A stretch of 6,289 nt of DNA, taken from the NCBI GenBank assembly GCA_003022815.1, contig PXSL01000071.1:3882-10170 (forward strand), in the 5' to 3' direction. The DNA comes from Halobacteriales archaeon SW_5_68_122 (GTDB taxonomy: Archaea > Halobacteriota > Halobacteria > Halobacteriales > Haloarculaceae). Position 1 is the stretch's first letter. Each line of letters opens with the position of its first letter. The notes below the pieces were generated by a model. The model did no database searches and was not told the origin of the DNA. It worked only from the letters and a program-made list of their open reading frames with translations. The translations under genes and the position numbers were made by a program. Shown here piece by piece: positions 1 to 4,869 of this stretch.

Positions 1-209
1 GACGTCTCCGGCGGCTCCCAGTCGGGGTCGTAGCCGTCCCAGCTTTCGACGTCGTGCTCGACGGCGAGGTCGTACGACGAGTCGACGGGCGTCGGTTCGT
101 TCCCATCGCTCTCGCTGCTCTCGCCGAGGCTCAGACAGCCGGCGGCGGCGAGGCTCCCAGCGGCACCCATCGACGCGAGGAACCGACGACGGTCCTGGAG
201 GAATCGCAT
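1..209 (-). CDS. Tat-exported lipoprotein, N-terminal part only (partial at window edge)
   Basis: The frame opens with ATG at 209 and runs off the left edge after 69 codons. The N-terminus MRFLQDRRRFLASMGAAG contains a twin-arginine motif (RRRFL, residues 8-12), then a short Ala/Gly-rich segment and a lipobox, LAAAGC, with Cys at residue 25. This is the usual signal of haloarchaeal lipoproteins exported folded by the Tat pathway and anchored by lipid at the conserved Cys. After it comes an acidic Ser/Glu/Asp linker (about 26-43) and the start of a mature domain with Trp and Pro (ESWDGYDPDWEPPE, about 56-69). The start is supported by a TATA box 25-26 bp upstream. The catalytic or binding domain lies outside the window, so function is open. 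The DPDW-x-PP opening faintly recalls haloarchaeal PQQ-dependent sugar-dehydrogenase-like secreted proteins, a weak memory-based guess. It follows rps7 but looks independently transcribed. Confidence 0.85.
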   Translation of the reverse strand, partial: MRFLQDRRRFLASMGAAGSLAAAGCLSLGESSESDGNEPTPVDSSYDLAVEHDVESWDGYDPDWEPPET

Positions 210-230
210 TGTCCCACCCTACGGCTCAGA

Positions 231-238
231 TAAATAAA
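231..238 (-). promoter_or_regulatory. TATA box for the Tat lipoprotein gene
   Basis: On the minus strand TTTATTTA is centred 25-26 bp before the A of the start codon at 209. It is the most A/T-rich octamer in a G+C-rich surrounding. That spacing would put the transcript start at or next to the ATG, the leaderless arrangement common in haloarchaea. A GGGTGGG just before the ATG could act as a weak Shine-Dalgarno site if the real start is slightly upstream. The box lies in the rps7-lipoprotein spacer and implies that the lipoprotein is not simply the last cistron of the ribosomal operon. Confidence 0.6.
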
Positions 239-304
239 GGCTGCTGGTTGCGGCCGTTCGTGAGCAACGCTGGTCGCGCCTCGAGAACGGAAAGAGAGAC
301 GGAA

Positions 305-916
305 TCAGCGAGCGGCCGCCGCGACGCGCTCCTGCTCTTCCTTCTGGCTGACGGGGTAGGCCTGCAGGTCGTAGTTGGCCGCGCCGACGAGCTGGTTGGC
401 CAGCGCCTCCTCGACGGGCGTTGGCGTCTTGAACGAGGCGTTGTAGGTGCCCTGGGCGATGAACTTCAGGGCTTGGTCGACCCGCCGCTGGGGGGCGACG
501 TCGACGGCCTTCGGCACCGAGATGCCGCCGTACTTCAGGCGGACCGTCTCCTCGCGCGGCCCGGCGTTCTCGACGGCCGTCACGAGCACCTGGACCGGGT
601 TCTGGTCGGTCCGCTCGTGGACGATGTCGAACGCCTCCCGGACGATGCGGGTGGCCTGTTGTTTCTTGCCGGTGTTCTCGTTGGTCTGCATCAGCCGGTT
701 GATGAGCCGCTCGACGACCGACAGCTCCGACTTCTTGAACTGCTTGTCGGCGTGCCGGCCCATCGTGTGGGCGATAGGCGTCGCCGTGATGTACCGCTGG
801 GTCGAGGGGTCGCCGTACTCGATGCCGCCGGTCTCCCACTTGCCGAACAGCTGCGCGGAGACGCGCTCGTCGTCGGTCGAGGCGGGCGCGTCCGGCTCGG
901 GTGCTTCGGAACTCAC
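305..916 (-). CDS. rps7: 30S ribosomal protein uS7
   Basis: uS7 binds the 3' major domain of 16S rRNA, nucleates assembly of the 30S head and lines the E-site mRNA exit. The 203-residue product has family hallmarks: a basic segment GRHADKQFKK, the helix ERLINRLMQTNENTGKK, the central NPVQVLVTAVENAGPREE strand-loop, KYGGISVPKAVDVAPQRRVDQAL, and the C-terminal ASFKTPTPVEEALANQL. The acidic N-terminal stretch SSEAPEPDAPASTDDE is typical of haloarchaeal orthologues. A longer frame opens with ATG at 949, but I chose GTG at 916: the protein then starts exactly where relatives do, and a GGGGGTG ribosome-binding site lies 6 nt upstream. The GTG overlaps the stop of a 45-codon frame in the rps12-rps7 spacer. 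The product looks complete and undamaged, ending QERVAAAAR. Confidence 0.96.
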   Translation of the reverse strand: MSSEAPEPDAPASTDDERVSAQLFGKWETGGIEYGDPSTQRYITATPIAHTMGRHADKQFKKSELSVVERLINRLMQTNENTGKKQQATRIVREAFDIVHERTDQNPVQVLVTAVENAGPREETVRLKYGGISVPKAVDVAPQRRVDQALKFIAQGTYNASFKTPTPVEEALANQLVGAANYDLQAYPVSQKEEQERVAAAAR

Positions 917-922
917 GCGAGA

Positions 923-929
923 CACCCCC
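923..929 (-). promoter_or_regulatory. Shine-Dalgarno site deciding the rps7 start
   Basis: The minus strand reads GGGGGTG, one mismatch from the archaeal consensus GGAGGTG, with 6 nt between it and the GTG at 916. It favours this GTG over the in-frame ATG at 949, which lies upstream of the site. Confidence 0.6.
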
Positions 930-957
930 GGTGTCGAGTGTGGGTACATGAGTCGCA

Positions 958-1008
958 GCCAGCGAGGGACCGAAGGTCCCTCTGGCAGCCGGCGCTGAAG
1001 GCGCCGGC
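958..1008 (-). repeat. Two tandem palindromes in the rps12-rps7 spacer
   Basis: The first palindrome, 964-982, has 8-bp arms (GAGGGACC/GGTCCCTC) around a 3-nt loop. Beyond a 2-nt bulge it extends by 4 more pairs (958-961 with 983-986). The second, 988-1008, has perfect 8-bp arms (GCCGGCGC/GCGCCGGC) around a 5-nt loop. They are one base apart and would form adjacent strong hairpins in the rps12-rps7 mRNA. In Escherichia coli, S7 represses its own synthesis by binding the S12-S7 intercistronic mRNA, so a regulatory site is one possibility. Another is a dispersed palindromic repeat that landed here, since the flanking AGCGAAGCGAGC and the G+C-rich arms resemble intergenic repeats I associate with haloarchaeal genomes. 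The structures are seen; their role is inference. Confidence 0.7.
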
Positions 1009-1046
1009 GACCGCACAGCGAAGCGAGCAGGAACGTCTCATGGTGC

Positions 1047-1475
1047 TCATCGGACTGGCTTCTCCGCGTTCCCGCGGACGAGTTCGATCAGCGAGACGCC
1101 GTTGACCTTTTCGACCTTGTAGTTCACGCCCGAGAGGTCCCCCATCGCACGGCCCTTCGCGCCGCCGATGCCGGCGATGGTGACCTCGTCGTGTTCGTCG
1201 ATGAAGGAGATGGCACCGTCGCCGGGGCAAAAGGCGGTGACCTGCTTGCCGTTCTTGATGAGCTGCACCCGGACGCACTTCCGGATGGCCGAGTTGGGCT
1301 GCTTTGCCTCGATGCCGACCTTCTCGAGGACGATGCCCCGGCCCTGCGGGGCGCCCTCGAGGGGGTCGGACTTCTTGCCGAGTCCGCGGGCACGGCGCGC
1401 GTAGTCCGAGTCGGACCACCGATGTTTCTGGCGGTCCTTCTTGAGTTTCCGCGCGGCGTATTTGCCGTTCGCCAT
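1047..1475 (-). CDS. rps12: 30S ribosomal protein uS12
   Basis: uS12 sits at the A-site decoding centre of the small subunit and influences accuracy and streptomycin response. The 142-residue product is full length for haloarchaea and carries the diagnostic [15 protein letters not shown] segment (about residues 58-72), the PGDG loop (about 84-87), [11 protein letters not shown] (about 94-104) and the C-terminal [17 protein letters not shown]. The N-terminus [13 protein letters not shown] is basic and typical. The ATG at 1475 is chosen because it gives this canonical start and lies about 30 bp from a TATA-like box, so the mRNA would have almost no leader. In many haloarchaea the gene directly follows nusA. 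Here a plus-strand gene lies between, so it probably starts its own transcript together with rps7. Confidence 0.98.
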   Translation of the reverse strand: MANGKYAARKLKKDRQKHRWSDSDYARRARGLGKKSDPLEGAPQGRGIVLEKVGIEAKQPNSAIRKCVRVQLIKNGKQVTAFCPGDGAISFIDEHDEVTIAGIGGAKGRAMGDLSGVNYKVEKVNGVSLIELVRGNAEKPVR

Positions 1476-1500
1476 AGTACATCTTGTTTTCCAACGGAGC

Positions 1501-1510
1501 TACTTAAGCA
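1501..1510 (-). promoter_or_regulatory. Probable TATA box for rps12-rps7
   Basis: The minus strand reads TGCTTAAGTA, centred about 30 bp before the rps12 ATG, with CGAAAAGGGA upstream as a possible purine-rich BRE. This spacing predicts a start a few bases before the ATG. A promoter is needed here because the divergent gene at 1591 separates rps12 from the polymerase genes. Assignment is by pattern and spacing only. Confidence 0.5.
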
Positions 1511-1556
1511 TCCCTTTTCGGTGACGGCGCCGTGCGGGGTCGAGGCGCCCCGACGA

Positions 1557-1566
1557 GGGGTTTTTG
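1557..1566 (+). promoter_or_regulatory. Possible TATA-like element for the zinc-ribbon gene
   Basis: GGGGTTTTTGCC is the only T-rich stretch ahead of the plus-strand gene, centred about 29 bp before its ATG at 1591, the same geometry as the other promoters in this window. The match to the TTTAWA-type consensus is poor, so this is tentative. With the rps12 box it would make 1476-1590 a compact divergent promoter region. Confidence 0.3.
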
Positions 1567-1590
1567 CCGCGGTGGCACGTGCTCGCGTGT

Positions 1591-1905
1591 ATGCCGACGA
1601 CCCCTGATGGCGGCCCCCGAACGTACGCCATCGGCGCCGGCGGGGAAGCCGACTGCGAGCACGACGCGGTCGACGAACTGGCCGGCGATGCCGGCGCCAA
1701 CCGCTACTTCCGGTGTCGTGACTGCGGGTGCGTGCTGGTCCGAGAACCGCCGATGCACAGTGAGGGCACCGACGCCGACCTCGGCACCGTCGACCCCCGG
1801 ATGGAGGACCTGCTCGTGGACATCGACCACTACCACGAGCGGCGGGCCGGCGGGTCGTCGGTTCTCGGCCGGGTCGCCGGCGCCGTCCGTCGACTGCTAC
1901 GCTAA
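1591..1905 (+). CDS. Small zinc-ribbon-like protein of unknown function
   Basis: A 104-residue acidic protein, the only plus-strand gene I accept. Cys22 and His24 (DCEHD) and Cys42/Cys45 (FRCRDCGC) form a CxH-x17-CxxC arrangement that could bind one zinc ion, and a fifth Cys follows at 47. The rest has a region rich in Asp/Glu (about 58-78), a His-containing DIDHYHERR at 78-85, and a basic, partly hydrophobic tail VLGRVAGAVRRLLR. No membrane segment or catalytic motif is visible. ATG 1591 is preferred over a TTG at 1564 because of the T-rich element 29 bp upstream. The G+C-rich third codon positions and acidity favour a real haloarchaeal gene. Its last 9 bases overlap the end of nusA tail to tail. 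Small CxxC proteins are common in haloarchaea and mostly uncharacterised; I do not assign a function. Confidence 0.75.
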   Translation: MPTTPDGGPRTYAIGAGGEADCEHDAVDELAGDAGANRYFRCRDCGCVLVREPPMHSEGTDADLGTVDPRMEDLLVDIDHYHERRAGGSSVLGRVAGAVRRLLR

Positions 1906-2230
1906 GGCTATCTCGTCGACGTCGAAGTGACGCTCGGCCAGCCGTCGGGCTACCTCGATGTTGCGCCCGTCGGTCCCGATGGCGACGCCCCGGTCATCGC
2001 TGTCGACCTCCGCGTAGGCGACCGTCTTCTCGTCGTCCTCGCCGCTTATCGTCACGTTGTAGACGGCCGCCGGCGCCAGCGCGTTGGCGACGAACCATCC
2101 GCCCCGGCGGGACGACGAAGACGGCCCGCTCGAACTCGTCGTCGACGATGCAGTCGGTCGCCGCGACGTCCGTCTCGGCGTCGAAGGCGGCGATGTACTG
2201 TCGGGCCTCGTCGGAGAGGGTGACGGCCAT
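1897..2230 (-). pseudogene. nusA: NusA-like transcription factor, interrupted by an internal deletion and frameshift
   Basis: Archaeal NusA is a short protein (about 140 residues in haloarchaea) of two KH domains that bind RNA during transcription. Here the ATG at 2230 opens 45 residues that match its N-terminus (MAVTLSDEARQYIAAFD ... VFVVPPGRM, to 2096). That frame then turns into Arg/Gly-rich nonsense and stops at 1994. After one extra base (2095) another frame, 2094-1897, gives 65 residues matching the C-terminal half: FVANALAPAAVYNVTIS, then GVAIGTDGRNIEVARRLAE with the second KH GxxG loop (GTDG), ending at TAG. The two halves total 110 residues. The missing stretch should hold the first KH GxxG loop, roughly 30 residues. 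The rest shows no further stops, so the lesion is recent or an assembly error. The gene sits 30 nt after the palindromic element that follows rpoA2. Confidence 0.82.
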
Positions 2231-2260
2231 GTGATGACGTGAGTACTCGCGCGGGAATCA

Positions 2261-2340
2261 TAGTGATTACTGTAACTGTTTACCGGTACGACCGCACGAT
2301 GGCGTGCGGTCGACCCGGTACTGACTTACAGTAATCGCTA
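2261..2340. mobile_element. 80-bp palindromic MITE-like element between rpoA2 and nusA
   Basis: The sequence is symmetric about 2300/2301. The outer arms TAGTGATTACTGTAA (2261-2275) and TTACAGTAATCGCTA (2326-2340) match over 15 positions with one mismatch. Inner arms pair as TACCGG/CCGGTA (2281-2286 with 2315-2320) and CGACCGCACG/CGTGCGGTCG (2289-2298 with 2303-2312) around a 4-nt centre. TCA flanks both ends (2258-2260 and 2341-2343), like a 3-bp target-site duplication; the right copy is the reverse complement of the rpoA2 stop codon. Removing the element and one TCA leaves rpoA2 and nusA only 27 nt apart, a normal operon spacing. It has no coding capacity and is A+T-rich at the tips. I cannot name the parent insertion sequence. 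A plain terminator hairpin is the alternative, but the length, tips and flanking repeat fit a mobile element better. Confidence 0.6.
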
Positions 2341-4869
2341 TCAGTCGTCGGCGGTGCCGCCGTCGGCGCGCTTTGCGCTCATCCGCAGGTCGACGTCGCC
2401 CGTTCCGAGCTTGATGGGCTTGCCGACGATGACGTTCTCCGTGACGCCGTCGAGTTCGTCGACCTCGCCGTGGATGGCGGCGTCGAGCAGGTGATTGACC
2501 GTCACCTCGAAGGCGGCACGCGCGAGCACCGAGTCCTTGTTGCCGGAGATGCCGTGCCGGCCGATGGACTCTATCTCGCCGTTGTTGGTCATGATGTCCG
2601 CGACGAGCATCAGGTGGCGGATGTTCACGTCGTCGAGGCCCTGCTCGGCGAGCGTGTCCATCGTCTCGTTGATTATCTTCTCCCGTGCGGCCTCGATGCC
2701 GAGGTTGCTCTTGATCTCGTGGATGTTGTTGCAGGTCGACCGGGAGGCGTCGACGCCCTCGATGTCGAGAACGTCCTTCAGCGACGAGCCCTCCGTGTAG
2801 AGAACGAACTCCTCGTCGTCCTCCAGTTCCTCCTTCCGGATGACGACGCGATCTATCTCCTCGATGCCCTTGAACACGATCTCCCGCAGCTCCTCGACGA
2901 GCTGGAGCAGTTCCCGGTATGAGGGCTGGTCGGGGCCGAACTCGACGACGGTCGGCTCCGGCCGGACCGTGTCGACGCCGAGCGCCGACTCGATGGTGCC
3001 GGCTATCTCGCCGGCGATGTCGTCGAGGCTCTCGACGGTCGGCCACCGCTCGGCGAGCGTCTCCTCGTTGAGGTCGATGCGGACGAGCATGTCCGCGACG
3101 TTTGTCGAGACGTCGCCCAGCGCGAGGATACGCGTGGCCTCGATCTTCCAGACCACCTCGTGGGCCTTCTCGCGGTCGGCGGCGTACCCCTCGTCGAGGT
3201 GGACCGTCATCATCGGTGTGTCCGGCGTCTTCCGGGCGTCCACCAGCTCGATGAGCCGGGGCAGCCCCTGCGTGACGTCGATCTCGGCGACGCCCGCGTA
3301 GTGGAAGGTGTTCATCGTGTTGTGCGTCACGACCCCCTCGGCGGTAGTGAAGGTCTCCAGGGCGAGTCGGTTCCGGCCGATGCGCTGGCGGTTCGTCGCG
3401 GCGTTGACCTGTCGACTCGGAATCCCTGCGGCGTCGGCGAGCACCCCGAGCGCGCCACCGAAGTTCGGGACCTGGTCAGTCGCATCCGGGCCGTTCGGGT
3501 CCGTCTCGGCGGCGAGAGACTCGAGTTCGTGTCCACGTTCACCGACCAGTCCAACCCGGTCGGCAAACCGCGGAACGTGCTTCTTCGGGACCCGAAGCGT
3601 TCGAGAGCTATCCTGCTCGCCCAGCGTCGAGTACACGTCGAACCGTGCAAGGAGCAGCGAAACCCCGGCGATGAGCCGGTCGCTGGTCGAACTCGCACGA
3701 ACCGCGTTCGTTCCGACGCTGCCGTCACCGCTGAGGTAGCCACGGAGGAGAGCGGCGGCGAACCGGTCCGTCGCGCCGAAAGCGAATCCGGGAACGACTT
3801 TTTCCCCGTCCTCGACGCAGGCAGCCTGCAGGAAGTCTGCAAGGACCGTCCCGTTCACGCGGATGTCGTATCCGGTCGCGAAGCCGCTGCTGTTCTCGTA
3901 CTCGCTCACCGAGAGGTCGAACCGCTTGGCGAACGCGCGAACCCGGTGTTGGAAGTCGGGATCGACGTTCGAGACGGAGACGTAATGGTCGGTCGACGAC
4001 CCTTCGGCGAGCCATGCACCGATGAAGAACCCCGTCACGTCGTCGAGCGGGAACTCCTCCGGCAGCCCGACTGTCCCACCGACCGGATACACGGTGTGTT
4101 TGTCGATGTCACCCGACTCCAGCGCCGACCGCTTATTACGAAGCTGGTCCGCACCGGCCGGGACCGACTCGACGCCACCGTCGGCGAGCGTAGACGTGTA
4201 CCAGTAGTCGCTCGGCGGCAGGTACTCGCGGAGGTCGACTGCGTCGGTTCCCGTCGCCTCCGCGTCGAGGGAGGCAACGACGGGGAGCCAGTCCCCCGGC
4301 TCCAGGGCCTCGCCAGCGACAGGAACGATTCCGTTGTCGCGACGAGTTACAAATGAGTGGGCCTTCGTCGCCCGAATCGTTCGCCCGGATTCCAGTTCGA
4401 ACCGGAGCAGTTCGTCGGGCGTCTCGTGTCGGCTGACTTCCTCGAGAGGCTTCCACTCGACGGTCTCGTCCGTGGAGAGACTGGGAACCTCCAGTCCTTC
4501 GGGTGCGAGGGCGACTTCGTGGCCGTCGAACTCGCGCGTTTCTCGGCCGTCCATTAGCGAATCAACGAATTGGCTAATCTCAGTCACGTCGGTCTCGCCG
4601 TTTCGTCGGATGATGACCCGCTCACTGGCTGGCAACGACATCTGCGTACCGGGCTCGCCGATGGACTGTGCTGAGACGGTGCCGACGGGATCCAGCGGGT
4701 CCACCCGGGTCTCGAGGTACTCCGACTCGACGGCTTGAACGATGTCCTCGACGTGGTCGAGTTCGACGTCGTCTCGCCCCCGGACCGTCTCGTACACCTC
4801 CTTCTTCAGTCGGCGCGGCAGGTCCGAGCGCTCGACGACGGCCTCGATGTCGTCGCCGACCTCAGTCAT
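2341..4869 (-). CDS. rpoA2: RNA polymerase subunit A'' precursor containing an intein
   Basis: A'' is the C-terminal half of the largest archaeal RNA polymerase subunit (bacterial beta-prime, eukaryotic RPB1) and supplies the trigger loop and jaw. The 842-residue precursor starts at ATG 4869, which overlaps the rpoA1 end by 8 nt (ATGACTGA) and has GGAGGTG 7 nt upstream. Residues 1-77 are extein, ending in [17 protein letters not shown]. Residues 78-517 are an intein. Extein resumes with [20 protein letters not shown], the trigger helix and following segment. The downstream part is intact: STCNNIHEI, then [39 protein letters not shown] and [17 protein letters not shown]. Without the intein the subunit is 402 residues, normal for haloarchaea. 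Function depends on splicing, since the intein splits the catalytic trigger loop. The stop codon touches the palindromic element at 2261-2340. Confidence 0.97.
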   Translation of the reverse strand: MTEVGDDIEAVVERSDLPRRLKKEVYETVRGRDDVELDHVEDIVQAVESEYLETRVDPLDPVGTVSAQSIGEPGTQMSLPASERVIIRRNGETDVTEISQFVDSLMDGRETREFDGHEVALAPEGLEVPSLSTDETVEWKPLEEVSRHETPDELLRFELESGRTIRATKAHSFVTRRDNGIVPVAGEALEPGDWLPVVASLDAEATGTDAVDLREYLPPSDYWYTSTLADGGVESVPAGADQLRNKRSALESGDIDKHTVYPVGGTVGLPEEFPLDDVTGFFIGAWLAEGSSTDHYVSVSNVDPDFQHRVRAFAKRFDLSVSEYENSSGFATGYDIRVNGTVLADFLQAACVEDGEKVVPGFAFGATDRFAAALLRGYLSGDGSVGTNAVRASSTSDRLIAGVSLLLARFDVYSTLGEQDSSRTLRVPKKHVPRFADRVGLVGERGHELESLAAETDPNGPDATDQVPNFGGALGVLADAAGIPSRQVNAATNRQRIGRNRLALETFTTAEGVVTHNTMNTFHYAGVAEIDVTQGLPRLIELVDARKTPDTPMMTVHLDEGYAADREKAHEVVWKIEATRILALGDVSTNVADMLVRIDLNEETLAERWPTVESLDDIAGEIAGTIESALGVDTVRPEPTVVEFGPDQPSYRELLQLVEELREIVFKGIEEIDRVVIRKEELEDDEEFVLYTEGSSLKDVLDIEGVDASRSTCNNIHEIKSNLGIEAAREKIINETMDTLAEQGLDDVNIRHLMLVADIMTNNGEIESIGRHGISGNKDSVLARAAFEVTVNHLLDAAIHGEVDELDGVTENVIVGKPIKLGTGDVDLRMSAKRADGGTADD
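3319..4638 (-). other. Intein with LAGLIDADG homing endonuclease in RpoA2
   Basis: A 440-residue, self-splicing-type insertion between Met77 and Thr of GTQM|TMNTF. Block A is [10 protein letters not shown] with Ser, not Cys, at position 1. Block B is ATKAHSF (Thr91, His94). Two LAGLIDADG helices are [11 protein letters not shown] (about 203-213, acidic Glu212) and [11 protein letters not shown] (about 297-307, acidic Asp305). Between them KVVPGFAFG is block D, and [15 protein letters not shown] (about 321-335) is block H. Both acidic catalytic residues are present, so the endonuclease may be active. The end is [10 protein letters not shown] with the His-Asn pair needed for cyclisation, followed by Thr as the +1 nucleophile. 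Upstream of this the usual YDL/VYDF-type block F strand is not visible: GRNRLA runs straight into LETF, suggesting a shortened C-terminal splicing domain. Archaeal RNA polymerase A'' is a known intein host. G+C content is like the host gene, so it is not newly acquired from a very different genome. Confidence 0.93.

Larger units (their letters stand above)
913..1050 (-). other. 45-codon reading frame bridging rps12 and rps7
   Basis: ATG at 1050-1048 overlaps the rps12 stop as ATGA, and the frame's TGA at 915-913 overlaps the rps7 start codon as GTGA, so it links both ribosomal genes without a gap. The predicted peptide begins [12 protein letters not shown] and has six cysteines, many arginines and very few acidic residues, unlike a normal haloarchaeal protein. 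It is translated through two strong hairpins. It is more likely a chance or coupling frame, or an accidental product of the palindromic sequence, than a conserved protein. A GGAG lies about 10 nt before its ATG. Reported because the double overlap could carry ribosomes from rps12 to rps7. Confidence 0.2.

Noticed and set aside
285..304. Pyrimidine-rich tract after rps7 as a transcription terminator
   Set aside because: It has T/C alternation but no run of more than three T, so it is too weak to call.
917..949. ATG at 949 as the rps7 start
   Set aside because: It would add 11 residues absent from relatives, and the ribosome-binding site at 923-929 points to the GTG at 916.
2095..2098. Programmed +1 frameshift joining the two nusA halves
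   Set aside because: No slippery sequence or stimulating structure is evident, and the joined product would still lack the first KH GxxG region.
1994..2230. 78-residue frame at the nusA start as a complete small protein
   Set aside because: Only its first 45 residues look like a protein; the rest is Arg/Gly-rich frameshift product, while true NusA sequence continues in the other frame.
2267..3046. Arg-rich minus-strand frame overlapping the rpoA2 end
   Set aside because: An out-of-frame reading of rpoA2, very Arg/Gly-rich, running through the palindrome.
3160..4356. 398-codon plus-strand frame opposite the intein and rpoA2
   Set aside because: Shadow of the rpoA2 coding frame; no recognisable motifs and no start signal.
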